Assembly (NCBI GenBank): GCA_029641185.1
Contig: JAPWGK010000017.1
Coordinates: forward strand, 930,001-994,000
Direction of reading: 5' to 3'
DNA length: 64,000 nt
Source: Pseudofabraea citricarpa
Taxonomy: Eukaryota; Ascomycota; Leotiomycetes; Helotiales; Dermateaceae
Below the pieces are notes generated by a model, which saw nothing but the letters and a program-made list of their open reading frames with translations, was not told where the DNA came from and made no database searches. Shown here piece after piece: positions 1-12,500 of the stretch (its first letter is position 1; each line of letters starts with the position of its first letter). The position numbers and the translations under genes are program-made.

Positions 1-1980
1 TGGTCCGTCGAGTTGTTTTTTTTTTCTTCGTTTTTTTTTTTGCTCTTCGCCGAAGTAACCGTCGATTAAATGTCGTCGGGTTCCCAAGTCCCACTTGTAA
101 ACATGACCTGTGCAAGAGCCATTCACAGTGTGAAATTTGTAGATGCTGGCTGCAGACCTACCCTGGGAAAGTTGACATGTCGATGGCACTAATGCCCCCA
201 ACCCCATGGTAGCTCTCTCCCGAACCTTGAGTAGTGTCTGTGTTGTCGCCACCCCTCTCCTACGCTGCCTTGACCTTCTCCAACGCATTTTCACCACACC
301 TTCATATCCACCATGGGCGTGAAAAGTCTTTCAGACCCCTCATAATACTCCGAGAAGCCGACGAAAAGCTGAAAGGGTGTCCTCTTGAGGATCTGGTCGC
401 AGTATCGCAACCGCTGTGATCGAATCAACAGCCAAACGCAATGGTGTTCACGAGAGAGAAGAAGGGATGAACCCTGTGCGGAGAAAGCTCGAAATCGTCG
501 TCAATTCCCCATCTTCCACCCCACCCTTCAGCGATGGTCTTCAGGCTTCGAGGTCCTTGCAATCGTACGCTCCAGCCCCCAAACCTTCACACCGCCCCTT
601 CAACGCAGAACGAAACTCACTCGGGGCAGCAGTCCAACTTGTGCTGTGCCGTTGTCATGATCAGCCACAGAGAATGACATGTCACCTTTGTGCGGCACGA
701 GTCTGCACCGATGGCAAAGGGAAATATCACCGGCGAACTCTCTGACAGTACGGAGTAAACACGACGGGGAAAATAGAGTTGCAAGGAGGTCTGTTGATGG
801 GGTGGTTGCTTTTTGCGCTTCGGCTCGACGGCGCTTCCCGATTTACATTGTTCTTGGTCGTGGCCGAATCCATCGACCTGCGTTGTAGCAACCCATTTTT
901 GCAGCAGGTGTCAAGGAACAGGGAAGCATCGCGCTTCATGTGCGATAGATCAACCTCAATTTACTCGAGACCAGCGATTCTGAGTCACGGTGGTCCGCTG
1001 CTGCTGGGCGAGGGCGAGCATGAGCGTCAGCCCTCCGAATTTCATCGCATCGCGGGGCAGCGCCAGCAGGAGAAGATCCGGCATCGATGACGCACTTGAG
1101 GTTGCGACCAGGAATTGAGCGACGCTCCAGAGGTCCAAACGCGCGATGAGGACATGCCATCCGTCGTCTGCATCAGAGCACCAGCCAGTGCACCCGTGCA
1201 TCAGAGCAGTACTTGATCATCAGCGCTTCGTACTCGTAGAGTAGTGTGTATGGGAGTGAGTGAGTGTGTGTGTGGGTGTCTGCTCACATCTCACTGCTCT
1301 TGCTACTGTAGATAGCATTTCTTGGGCGATATAATAACAGCCGTGCTATTGCGCGTTGCTTCCTGCCTCAACAACACACACACACATGGCCCCATCGCAT
1401 CGCAAGTGCTGACACGAGGCCGGATTGCGTGTGTGTCACCTGTACGAGCTTGTATGCAGCCCAAAATGCGACCCAGCGGTTGAGTCTTTTTACCTCCAAC
1501 GGCGACGTTCTAATTGAGTGCCCTTTCGAGCTTGATTATGCATCGCGATGCATATTCGTCCTGACATGGTTCTGCCATGTCGTCACCTGCAGCCGCGATA
1601 ATGATGGCGGGGTTGTGCTATCCGGACGGCAGACCAGAAGGGGTCGCAGACGGAAGTGATGGAGATGTTCTGTGCGCAACTTGGTGGTGCTGGTGCTGGT
1701 GCTGGTGCTGCTGACGACGAAAACTGCCGAAGGCTACATACGTAGAGCAACAACAATAGGCGACGGATCTGACAATCAGCGGTGTGCAGCGCTGCAGTAG
1801 GTACTGTCGTGATGGGGAATTGTCATCTGTCACATTAATATTGGCACGACCACCACCACCACCAGGCTCAGGCTGACGACCTGGACCTGAAAACCAGCCA
1901 TCGCCCTCCTTTGGGAATCCCTCATTCACCGTCTTTCGCGAGAGGGGCTCTTCGTAATGGCGTGTTGTGGCGGGTGTGGG

Positions 1981-2080
1981 TGTGCTGGGTGCTGGGTGAT
2001 GGGTGATGGGTGCTTGGTGCTTGGTGCTTGGTGATGGGTGCTGGCTGCTGGCTGCTGACTGCTGGGTGATGGGCGATGGG
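1981..2080. repeat. Degenerate G/T-rich minisatellite
   Basis: Interleaved copies of CTGGGTGATGGG, GCTTGGTG and CTGGCTG run for about 100 bp. Both orientations stay open in several frames simply because the unit lacks stop codons. Confidence 0.6.
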
Positions 2081-3055
2081 CGTGATGGGCTTCGCGACCG
2101 ACGCAAGGACTCGCGACGATGAATGGGAGCAAAAAAAGGCGACGCCCCTCCTTTCAGAGTTCAGCCGGGGCGATAGTCGCAGTCCAGAAGAATGAATGAA
2201 TTTCTCGCCTTTTTCGCTGCTCGGCCCGTTGCAGGACGTTTGTGCCAGCGGAACCACTAGCCTCTTCCAACAGCCATTCAGCTGGACACCGGCCAGCGAT
2301 TCCCTGTTCCAAAGCCTGCAATGCCCTCAGCTTATGCGAAAGCGCTGGAGCGATTGGCCCGCCCAGTCTCAAGGTTTGTGGTGCCAGTGTCATGCAACCA
2401 CGGCGCGGGTCATTCTTCCACGCCCGACCCTAGGGGCCTTAGGGATTCTAGGGACCCTGGGACCCTGGAGACAGGCCCTAGAGACCCTAGAGACGGGCGC
2501 TCTTGGCCATATGCAGGCATGGGCTCGCCGGTCCGCAGCGAGGGCGGGAATGCATTGCAGCAGAAACAACTCGACTAGAGCGGCTACCCGCATAGGAAAT
2601 TTGGTCTTGTGATCTCTGCTCGCGGTTATCATGCCCAGTGCGTGCGGCCTTTCCCCTCCCCAGACATCCCAGACATCCCAGACATGGCCGCCCACCCCCC
2701 CCTCGACGCTGGACAAGAAGGACAATGGCCTGCTGCTGCGCTGCTGATCCGGATGATGATGTGTTGGGGTGCTGTTGGTTGAGTCGGCCAAGGGGAAAAG
2801 GAGGGGGTGCAGCATGCAGATATACTTTTCGAGGTCGCTCTGCCGCCAGAAGGATGCTCTCAGTGGTCGGCGGCAGGGTCGTCTCCTTGCTCCCCGGAGC
2901 CTGCGGAACTATCCGTCGACTGGTACAGTGGTGCTGGTTGCTCTTCCATGTGGCTTTCGAGCTCTTTGCCTCGCCACCGTGCCGTAGCTCTGCACAGTGC
3001 TGCAAGACGACTGCGAGTGAGCATCCTGTGCATGGACTCGTGGCAGCACTGCTAC

Positions 3056-3092
3056 TGTGCTGTGCTGTGCTGTGCTGTGCTGTGCTGTGCTG
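3056..3092. repeat. (TGTGC)7 microsatellite
   Basis: Seven perfect pentamer copies occupy 3056-3090, ending in TGTA. Confidence 0.9.
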
Positions 3093-4894
3093 TACTCGCC
3101 ATCCGCAAGACAGCTGTTGGTGCGAGTGTCTGCGTGTGCGTGTGTGTTGTGCGTGTGTAAATCCAACACCTCCTTTCTCAGCTTCGGTTCTGGCCACGGC
3201 CGCCGGGAGACTGGCGTGTTGTTTGCTCTCCTCTGCCATTGTTTGTTGTTGTACCAGACTTGCATACTCTGAAGTGTCACCGAGTTAGCAGATACGACGC
3301 TCGGTCATTGGCCGCAGCTGACTACTAATCATATTCATAGGGCGCCGTGGCTTGATCCCCAAACTGGTCCGTCACCTATGTGTGTCCGGGCGCATTGAAA
3401 GTGATATCTCCTCCTTGCATGCCACCATATGACGGCAGACAGTGCGTTACATCAGCCTATATTTGGCATGCGATGATCTCAATATCCAGATCTGCCTTCT
3501 CGATAGGCTTGCACAGCAGCATTCCAATTCATCCGTACTCTGTCATTTGTCATGTCCTTTTCGTTTCGACAAATGAACTTGATCCCCTGTGCGACACCAT
3601 GGCCAACCAGCAGCGAATGAGAGGCTTTTGAAGCCGTCTCCTGTCTCACGCTTTCCCAACGGCTGATTGTGGCGTCCAGGAAACTGCAACGAAGGAATGG
3701 AATTCGCAAAAAAAGCAAGACAAAAGACAGCATAGAAGCATTCGAGAAAACCAAAAGAACAATGTTTTACTCATGCTTGTCTCACCTCGCGGTTATTTGA
3801 ACGTCGACTCGACAAGGCCCCTGCCGAGGATAACGTGAAGTTGACCCATCAACCAGGAATCTGTGGTCACGATCAGCATATTGATAGATCAGAGACTAGA
3901 CCTCCATCCCAATATGGCAAAATGCATGCCCCTGACAGAAGAACAAGTCCCTACAGCAGCTGCCGGGCTTTGTATCTCTCTCCCTGGGCGATCCATCCCC
4001 CTCTCCCTCCACCACAATAGATCCTGCTCGTTCTTTCCCCCAATGCAAGTGATTCGCTGGAGCGGGCACACAGCGTGATTGCTGTGTCTCGTATGACTGT
4101 CTCTGTGTCTTGAAAACAAGGAGGGAGCTACGGGACTTCCGCTCCCTCCCGTCAGCCCGCTGCAGTGATCTTCTCGTTTGTTATGCATTAGCCTGTTTGT
4201 CCCCTCGTTGGCTAGCTCGGGAAGGGGCACATATGGGGTCTGTCCCCCGGACGCGATTCCGTGATATCAACAAATTTGGTGTAGGGCGGACACCAGTGAC
4301 CAGACATCCATCCAGCAAATAATCAGCCTGCAGCCTAGGCAGGTGGCATCCATGTAGATCGTGCGAGGTCACCTTCCTGTTTGTTGTCTCTGGCGATGCG
4401 GATGAACTGGCGAGCCAGCCCTCTCTTAGCGACACGGAGAAAATAGGATGCTATACTGGGAGACTACCGACGATCTGTCGTGGTAGTGACTAGGCTCGAT
4501 AGTGTTGGTCGTCTAATAAGACTTCCGAGCGACGACCAAGCCAACCCCAACACAACCGTGCCGCCATAATCGCTGTGCTCAAGCAAGACGGAAAGAAGCA
4601 CGAAGGAGGTCGAGCGCAGGTGGTTGTGCCTGTGCTTCACTACGCTCACTCGGCTAGCAGGTGGGATGCTGCGCTCGTTGATGCTTTTCTGGATCGAGCG
4701 CTGTGCCTTTGTAGCTAGGTGCAGCAGGTAATGCAGGTTGAGAGCAGGATGTTGAGACCATTGACGTCTGCTGCTACTTCGGACAGGAATTGTGGAGAGA
4801 CACACAAGATAGTTGACAGATTCCATGCCCAGGGCAGGGAACAGGGCAGCAGAGCGTCGCCATCTGTTCTTTTCTATATCACTTGCTTATACCC

Positions 4895-4902
4895 TATAAA
4901 AG
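4895..4902 (+). promoter_or_regulatory. TATA-like box, TATAAAAG
   Basis: A full TATAAAAG followed by GGGAGG sits 3.9 kb upstream of the Zn2Cys6 start codon, with C/T-rich DNA beginning shortly downstream. It could drive a long-leader transcript of that gene or an independent non-coding RNA. A single TATA match is weak evidence. Confidence 0.3.
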
Positions 4903-7735
4903 GGAGGCCCCTTTGAACGCCCTCCCTCCATGCGGACCGGTCCTTCGAAACTGAAGATTTGCCTCTCTCCGAAACAGACCCTGCCGTGCCAGCCAGCATC
5001 ACGCAGTCATCCTGTTCATCTCTGCCAGCGCTTGCATTGAGTGTAATCATATTTGTCGTCGTCGTCATTAGTCGTTTATCGAAAGCTACGGAACGGCCGG
5101 TACAGCGCAGGATAACGGCAGACGGATCAGGGAAATCCCAATCTCAAACGAGCTTTTTTTTCATCTTCGTCTCCTCCTCCCAGTCTCTATCGTTGTAGCG
5201 GTTCTGTCGAGTCGCACGTCGACGTTTGCTTGCCACCCAACCGAGTTCGTGTCGCAGCGGATGCTCCAGCGGGTATTGCCAGGACCCTGTAATCCGGCTG
5301 CTGGAGAAGACGCCTTGTAGCGGAGCCATTGGCCAGACTTGCGATTGCGTCAGGGATAGCTCAGGCCGTCGTCCTTGCCCAGGGCTCAGGGGTCAGCGAG
5401 TTGGGTCGCCAGGATTCAGGGTCAGGTTGCCAACAACCAACTTGATCAGTCAGGCTCTCTCCGCACTCTCTGTCGCTGTGTCTCTTCTTAAGGAGGAAGT
5501 TGGGCCTGTTATCAGAACTCTCTCTCAAGCGCAGCATCCTTCTAATCCCGGAGACCGAACTGGACGACATCAATCATCCCTCGACGCCGACGCCGACGCC
5601 CACGGCAAGAGAGAGAACGAGTGTGTGTGTCTGGGAGACCATTGCTCGAAGTTGAATCTGGGCCGCTGATTGACCTGCCCTGCCCAGTGCCCAGTGCCTT
5701 TTGCATTTCACCCAGTCGCCTCGCCTCGCCTCCACCCTCGACCGCAGCGTACCACACACCCGCACGCCCGCCAACCCGCCAGCCAGCCAGCCAGCACACG
5801 CGGGAGATTCACTGTGACGTCCGAGCACACAATCCCATCCCTCCCACCACGAGGCACGAGGCACGAGCAGCAGATCGCAATCGTCGCCCGCCGCCGAACA
5901 ACAATTTTCCTGGGGCTGTCCTGTCTGTCATCGATTTCTCGAGTCCCTCAACTCCTTCAAATAAAGCCGAGCGTCACCGCACACCCGTCAGCTTCAGCCG
6001 CCCACACCCCCTCTCACCACCCCAAACCATTCGACGCCAGACCGACAGTCGAGTGTCCGTGATCTCATCGCCAGCAGTCAGGTGCTGCTGCAAGTTGCTG
6101 TAAGTGTTGCTGAGTCTTGAGCGCCGAGTCGTGAGAGCCGAGTGTGCTTGTACGAGCGAGGAGAAGGACGCGGTGCTGGAACTGGAGTAAGGCTCAGACT
6201 CGTGATCCCTCCACTCCGCTACTCCCCTCCTCCCCTACCTCCTACTCCCCTCCTCCCTTACGGTACGTTCCTGCTCCACGCCGAGGCTGACACGGCACAA
6301 GACGAGAGAGGAAGCACCAGTTTGCTGAACAAGACAAGGCAACCCAGGCCTCCCGGTGTGATATTCTCCTGCCCGGGTTTCGGACCCCTCTCTACCTGGA
6401 ATATTGTTGTCCACCAAGTCGCCGCCAACGCCCTACCATTAGTCTCACCAGACCACACATCAAATCAGAAGAAGGAGGGAGAGGAGAAAAAAGCAAAGAC
6501 CCAGGCCAGAGCCGACCCAAGCCTATCATCACTCACTCAGTCACTTACTCACCTCACTCTCTCACTTCTCTACCCAGCCCATCCATCCATCCATCCATCC
6601 ATCCCCTTCTTCACTCATCCATCTCCGTGCTCTCTTCTCTGTCTCTTCCCTCGCTCTCGAGTGTGCGACGCCCTGTGAGCATCCGTTTGCGGGCCAGTTG
6701 ACCACTGATTCGTCCCTGAATTTCCCAGCGTCCACTGTGAAGGAACCCGCAGCGCATCGTACCGCCCAGTGCCCGCATATCGCGTCGTGGGTCGCAGAGC
6801 AGAGGCCGCAGAAAGGAGACCGCCTCTTTCCCAGCATCTGGTTCGGGCGCAACGACATCCACCGAGATCGCCGGATCCGGCGATTTCACCACCAGCACTG
6901 CCTGGGCACCATCATTGTATCTTGCCGACCTTGAATTGTATCCGGAGCCCTTGCCCTCCCCTCGAGTCGCGCATCGCACCGGTAGACATCGTGCTCAGCA
7001 CTATTAGGACTGTTAGCTCTGGTGCGTTTGCGGTACCACAGTTGAGCCCACGCGCTTTTCTGAAAACGGCGGCCTTCTCGCCCAGCACCATCCACCGAGC
7101 CGTAGAGGCGCGCCGAACGTGTGTGTCAGGAGGACAATAACTGGAGAAAGGCTCAAACCGCGTGGACTGCGAACCGGGCTACCTGGAAAGCTGGAGATAT
7201 TGGGGCCCGGCGACTATCGAGTGTGGAAGTGCCACTGCCCGTCTCGTTCTTGATTCGTGCACCAGGCCATTTTCCTGTTCGCCGTGACATCAGCTGCGGC
7301 GGCCCCGAGAGAGACGAGGCGACCTTTTGGGCTGGCTGTCATCGCATTGCGCTGGACCCAGATTGGAGCTGCGACAGGGCCAAGAGAGAGAGAAGACGCT
7401 GGATTCCGGGCCATTGGACAAGGAAGACGGGGAAATCGCCGTTTGCTAGAGTCGCGGTACCTGAGTAACGACAGGGGACCTCGCTTTGGGTCGACACGCT
7501 GCACTTGGAGGAGGAATTGGAAATTTGGGAGATCTGCAGTGTTCTGCTCTGATCTATTCTGATCCGTTCTGGTTCTTCTGTTTTGGGGGAGGGTTTGATT
7601 TTGCTCGGGCGATCCAGGTTGACGATACAGGCGCAGCAGCAAAGGGGACAAGACGCCAAATTAAGGTTTGGATTGCAGCAAGGAGGGAAGGAAAATATCC
7701 CATAGCAGCCATTGCCATTTGCCAGGGAGGAAGGG

Positions 7736-7767
<32 letters not shown>
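7736..7767. repeat. (ATCA)8 microsatellite
   Basis: About eight tetramer copies. The same CAAT-type motif recurs at 14373-14400 (seven copies). Confidence 0.85.
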
Positions 7768-7771
<4 letters not shown>

Positions 7772-8088
7772 CGGTAGAAGGAAGGTAGCTTCGCCAAAGA
7801 CAGACAGAGAGAGAGAGAGAGCTGCTGCACATCATTCTGCTGCACTGCACTGCACTGCACTTGCCCTGTAGAAGCATAACATAAACGGGAAGGAAGGGAA
7901 GGGAAGGAAAGGCACGACACGGCCCTTGGGGATCCTTAATTTGCACCGGACTTCCATAAGGTAGTACCAGCCGTTCCACTCAGCCAGGTCTGACGGGTCG
8001 CCTACTTGCCAAAGTTACCAGAGTTAGCAGAGTTACCAGCAAACCCCAGAACTCTACTCTGCTCTAGCACTCAACTCACTACCACTCA

Positions 8089-8580
8089 CTCACTACCACT
8101 ACGACTACCAACACCACCACCACCACTACCACTACCACTACCACCGCTACCACCAACCAGCCAACCCACTACCCACAACCCACAACCCACTACCCACTAC
8201 CCACCACCAAACTAGTGGGAACCTGGAAGCCACTACCACCACTACTCCTACCACTGTTGCCCGGTCCGTTCCCCCACTACAATACCACCATCGTGCGCAC
8301 TCACTCTCGCCTTCTTACATCTGACCGCACACCATCATCACATTATCACCACCCACTCACTCACTCACTCATCCCGTCGCACGCCCACTTCTACGCCCAC
8401 GCCCACACTCTCACTCACTCAACTCACTCACTCACTCACTCACTCACACAACTCACCCACAGACCCAGCACATCTCATCTACCCCTCTCCTTCAGCATCC
8501 CCGCACCACACACTTTCCCCTGGGTCAACAGGCACAACTCCAACTGTCCTGTCCTGTCCTGTCCTGTCCTGTCCTGTCCG
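8089..8580. repeat. Cluster of C-rich simple repeats in the presumed leader
   Basis: CACTAC/CCACCA runs at 8089-8210, CTCA runs at about 8352-8450, and seven perfect TGTCC pentamers at 8545-8579. The cluster is unidirectionally pyrimidine/C-A rich and stops about 250 bp before the Zn2Cys6 ATG, consistent with untranslated leader sequence. Confidence 0.7.
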
Positions 8581-8839
8581 GTCCTGCATAACAGAGCAGC
8601 GATCCGATAGCCGACCAGCATCTCATCTTTCGCTTCGCCAGAGAAAGGAGACTCTATCTATCACCCTCATTCTTAACCAGTCTGGCTGACTGAAGAAATC
8701 CGAGTCTCTCAAGCAAGCAGAAGCAGCGTAGGAGGCAGCAGTCCGTAGCGCCTTCTCCCCCCGCACTTCTCACAAAAAAAAAACAGCTCAAACCCTTCTA
8801 CCCGTCGCCATCTTCATCGTGGCGATCCATTCCTCCAAC

Positions 8840-10115
8840 ATGTCTTTTCAGGATGGATCTGGTGGCTATCATCCGCCACCCAGAGATCCACGCGACCCGC
8901 GAGACCTGCGTGAGCCCGAGTCACAGTATCCTCCTCCACCAGGCGAGGATGATGACCGCGCGAGAGCCTATCACCAGCGAGTCCCTTCGGCGAGCAGCAA
9001 TGTGACACTGCCGTCAATCTCACAGTACGATACTCAGTATGCGCAGCCGCCAAATGGCTACGGCCCTGATCCGAGGTATCAACCGAGTCCGTACGGCGCA
9101 CCACCTCCACCAGGACAGTATCGAGATGATCGAGCATACCAGGCTGATTATGGACGTGGGGCTCCACAACACATGAATTTCAGTCAATCTGCGCCCAGGC
9201 AACGCACCGCAATCGCATGCAGGTACTGCAGAAGAAGAAAGGTAAGCGCATCCATCCGGCTCGACCGGTAGAAGATTCGCACATGGGTGTAGAAATACGG
9301 CTTGTGGTCTTCTGCTGACAGAATGGTGAGTACCGGCATGTGTAGGTTGCTAACAAACATGGCAGATCCGCTGCTCAGGATTCGACCAGAACCCGGAAGG
9401 ACGATGCTCTAACTGTCAGCGATTCCAACAGGAATGCATCTTCACACCGGTCTCTTCTGCAGCTCAAGCTTTCGTTCCGGCGCATGCGGTTTACCCAAAT
9501 ATGCGGAACATGGGTGTTGGGCCTGATGGTCGACCTCGTCCGATGGGCGCTTATCCTCAGGGTACTCAGCTCTTTGGAGCCCATGGACAACCTTTAGGCC
9601 CCTTACCACCACAGTCGCAAAGTCAATCGCCGTACAATGACTATCCAATGGCATCTCCTACCGGATCTTATACGTCTTTCACAGATGAGCGCGGTCCTCA
9701 ATCTGCATCATCAGATCAATCGCGCAAGCGACCACAACAGGACCCCCACCAGCCGATCTTACCACCTCCAATTCCAGGTCAACCCTCTTATGCCCGCTCA
9801 GATAGCAGCAGCCGTCGCCCAGCTGCAGAGGAGGATTTCCGGCTCCCGCCGGTCTCACCAGGACCAAATACAGCTCGAGCAGGATCCAACTACTCCCCTT
9901 CTTCTGAACACTCCTCGACATCACTCCAACCGCCACAGCAGCAGTCGAATCTGCCTTCGATGTCACGAACCCCGCCTCCAAATCCCAGATCGAGTCCCGG
10001 AGATAGGCAAGACCCGATGGCTTTGGGAAACATCATGGAGAAGAGACCGGAAACAGATATCGATAGGAGCATGCTCGGTCGGTTAGACCGCAGCAAGGAC
10101 CGCAAGGGTCAATAA
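8840..10115 (+). CDS. Zn2Cys6 zinc-cluster DNA-binding protein
   Basis: Probable fungal transcription regulator of 383 aa. Exons 8840-9241 and 9366-10115; the 124-bp intron has GTAAGC/GCAG ends and falls in phase 0 inside the zinc cluster. Start chosen at ATG 8840 (context CAACATGTCT); the longer open frame begins only with GTG. The spliced cluster is C127-x2-C130-x6-C137-x10-C148-x2-C151-x6-C158, the Zn2Cys6 pattern that binds two zinc ions and CGG-type DNA. The cluster is central: residues 1-120 are rich in P, Y, R and D, and 160-383 are rich in P, S, Q and G with a short conserved-looking end (IMEKRPETD, MLGRLDR). I see no middle-homology (Fungal_trans) domain, so it belongs with the short zinc-cluster proteins. 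Target genes cannot be read from sequence. Confidence 0.9.
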
Positions 10116-10834
10116 TTGGCTGATTTGCGGTTTTTCTTGTGTTTCTTCGCCAACACTACAACAGCTTGCTCTAATCATTCTAATTCGATTGTACTCAGCT
10201 GCTATGGTTTTGCAGTCCCGGCTTCGGACACCCCAGAATTCCATCGCAATGACAGGGTTGACAACCCTGAAAAGCGATAGCTGGGGCTCTGGAAAATGTA
10301 ACAAATGTTTTTCCTCGCATGGTGGTGTTTTGCCTAGTAGAAATGGTACTCCGGCTCAAGAGCTCAGCTGGCTGTATTCTTGGGCTTGCGGCAGCATTTG
10401 CTCAGCATTCATCAACTTGCTCCTTTTCCTTGCATTGCATTTGGTTATAATAGTGCTTTTGGGTGGATTGTTTTTGCTTTGCTGGATTTGTAGTAAAGTA
10501 ATAAGGCGGGAGGTCACTTGTCGTTGTCGCCGTTCAAACTCTTGCCTCGTTTGTATGTCGTAAAGGAGGGGGTTTAGTCGATTGGTTGTTGTGCATCACA
10601 AAGGGAGGGGAAATTAAGGGAAACTTTGGCCTGGGCCTGGCAAACTGGAAACCGGAAAGGAAGGAGTAAAAAGAACTAGATAGGAACACGCCTCACGGCA
10701 CACACTTGGTGTTTGGTGGAGTTAGTTCAAATTTTTTTTTTCCGTTTTTTTTTTACTGCTGCTGCTACTGCTGCGGCAACCTCTTTTTTGCTTTTTTGTT
10801 TTTGCGCTGGTAACTCTTACTCTTACTACTACCA

Positions 10835-10863
10835 CCTACCTACCTACCTACCTACCTACCTAC
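10835..10863. repeat. (CTAC)7 microsatellite
   Basis: Seven tetramer copies (CCTACCTACC...), about 720 bp downstream of the zinc-cluster stop codon. Confidence 0.85.
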
Positions 10864-12435
10864 TACTTAGTTTTGAAACCTTTTTTTGTCCCTGCCTCTT
10901 ATGATCCATCCATCGCTCTGAGGATACCGTGTTGTCGTGTGTACGTACCTATGTAGGTGGGGTATCTTACTCTAGGTTTTCTTGAGATGTGTGTTTTGCT
11001 TTTCTTTCCTTTTTCTTAAACATCATCTGCTTCCAGCTCGGTGCTCTGTTGCTTTCTTGACTGCACGCTTCTTTGATCATCTCTCTCTTACGATACTCTG
11101 CCTACCTGTGTATAGCTAAATGGATAGCGAGGTAGAGGTATACATGTATGTATGCCGTCTAAATAAGGTAGGTACTAGGTATCTATGTATTTTACGTACT
11201 ATACGTACCAAGCTACGGTACAAGGTACGGTACGCTACAAGGCTAGACGAACCCCCGAGAGTCGAGTCGAGTCGAGTCCCGTCCCCTCCTCCTCCTTTCC
11301 TAGGGAAGTAGCAACGACAACAGCAGACGGAGAAGCACCGATGTCAAAAAGAAAAGAAAAAAGAAAAAAGAAAAAGTTCATTCGGTGTCGGGGACCTAGG
11401 TATCGTAGGTGTCTTATCTTATCTTATCCTATGCTATGCTACTCAGAGGTAAGGCATGCAATGCAATGCGATGCACCTCGGCCGGTCTTACGCTCTCTTC
11501 TGGTCTCTCGTCGCTCTCTACCCCTCAGCCCTACAAGGCTTTTCTTTCTCTCTTTCTCTTTTCTTGCTGCCTTTTTCGCCCGGTCGGCGGTCATGCGTCC
11601 GTCCGTCGTAAGGCTGATTTCTTCTTTCGCTTCTTGGGTCTGACATACATACACACACACACATGCGCATGCGCATATGCGTGCATGCATGCACGCACGG
11701 TAAGCTTAGAAGAACTCCTTAAGAGAAACGAAAGACCAAGACCGGAGACCGGACGCAGGTCGGGGGGGTCGAGGGGATGGAGATATCTCCTCTTTTGGGA
11801 GGGAGGAGTTGAAGGGGAGGGGTAGGGATTGGATTCCGAGTTTTTGTTTTGTTTTTATCACGAGGCCCTGTCGTGGGCTTTTGTGTACGTGGAGTGGTGG
11901 GACATGGATGGAGATGGAGGATAACTGTCAGCGGAGAGAGAAAAGCGAGCGAGACGAGACGAGCTCGCTTAGCTTACCCATCATCCTATGACGCGAATGA
12001 CTGACGCGATACTCTACTTTCTCGACGACGAAGAAAGAAGGAAAGAAAACAAGAAGAAAAATTGGGGGCGGGGGGAAGGAAAAGAACACGTTGTCTTTTT
12101 TCCTCTTCTTTTTTTTTTTGGTTTCTTGCTCTCTCTCTCTTGTTTTTGGCTTTTGCTCTTGCTCTTGGTCCTGGTCCTGGTCCTCGTGACTGGGCATCGA
12201 TAGATAGATTGATTGATTGATAGATGGGTCGGTTCTTTTCACCTCGGCGGCGCTCCCGTCTGAGCCTGGCTGCGCACCGCTCCGTCCTCCCTCCTTAGTC
12301 CTCCGTCGCATTTTTCATGTCTGATGTCTGATTTCTGATGTGCGCTGCGTCGTTGGCTGTCTTTCTTCGGCCTTGGTTCGTCCCCCTTAGTGTCGAGGTT
12401 TGATCTCTATGGAAGCGAGGGTACATGGCGTAGGG

Positions 12436-12500
12436 AATAGGACACAAGGCATAGGGCACAAGGCACAAGGCACAAGGCACAAGGCACAAGGCGCGAGGCA
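12436..12500. repeat. CAAGGCA-type tandem repeat
   Basis: Imperfect then perfect seven-base units (AGGCACA), at least five in a row. Confidence 0.8.

Larger units (their letters stand above)
1..8839. other. Gene-free, simple-sequence-rich upstream region
   Basis: No open frame here shows a recognisable domain or credible codon pattern. Open frames of 60-250 codons are present on both strands but are made of simple sequence: proline/serine/threonine runs from pyrimidine tracts on the + strand and their complements. Short tandem repeats are dense (listed separately). A TATAAAAG lies at 4895-4902. The + strand turns strongly C/T-rich from about 5.2 kb to the start codon at 8840, as fungal transcription-factor leaders often do, so part of 4.9-8.8 kb may be a long 5' leader or a non-coding transcript. 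That is inference. Confidence 0.6.

Noticed and set aside
2487..3288. Overlapping 250-codon (-) and 216-codon (+) frames
   Set aside because: Both cross the (TGTGC)7 repeat, with Cys/Ala/Val or Ser/Thr/Gln runs; neither resembles a protein family.
5226..8610. Many 60-180-codon + frames rich in Pro, Ser, Thr and His
   Set aside because: They follow pyrimidine tracts and CTCA/CCACTA repeats; no codon bias or conserved motif.
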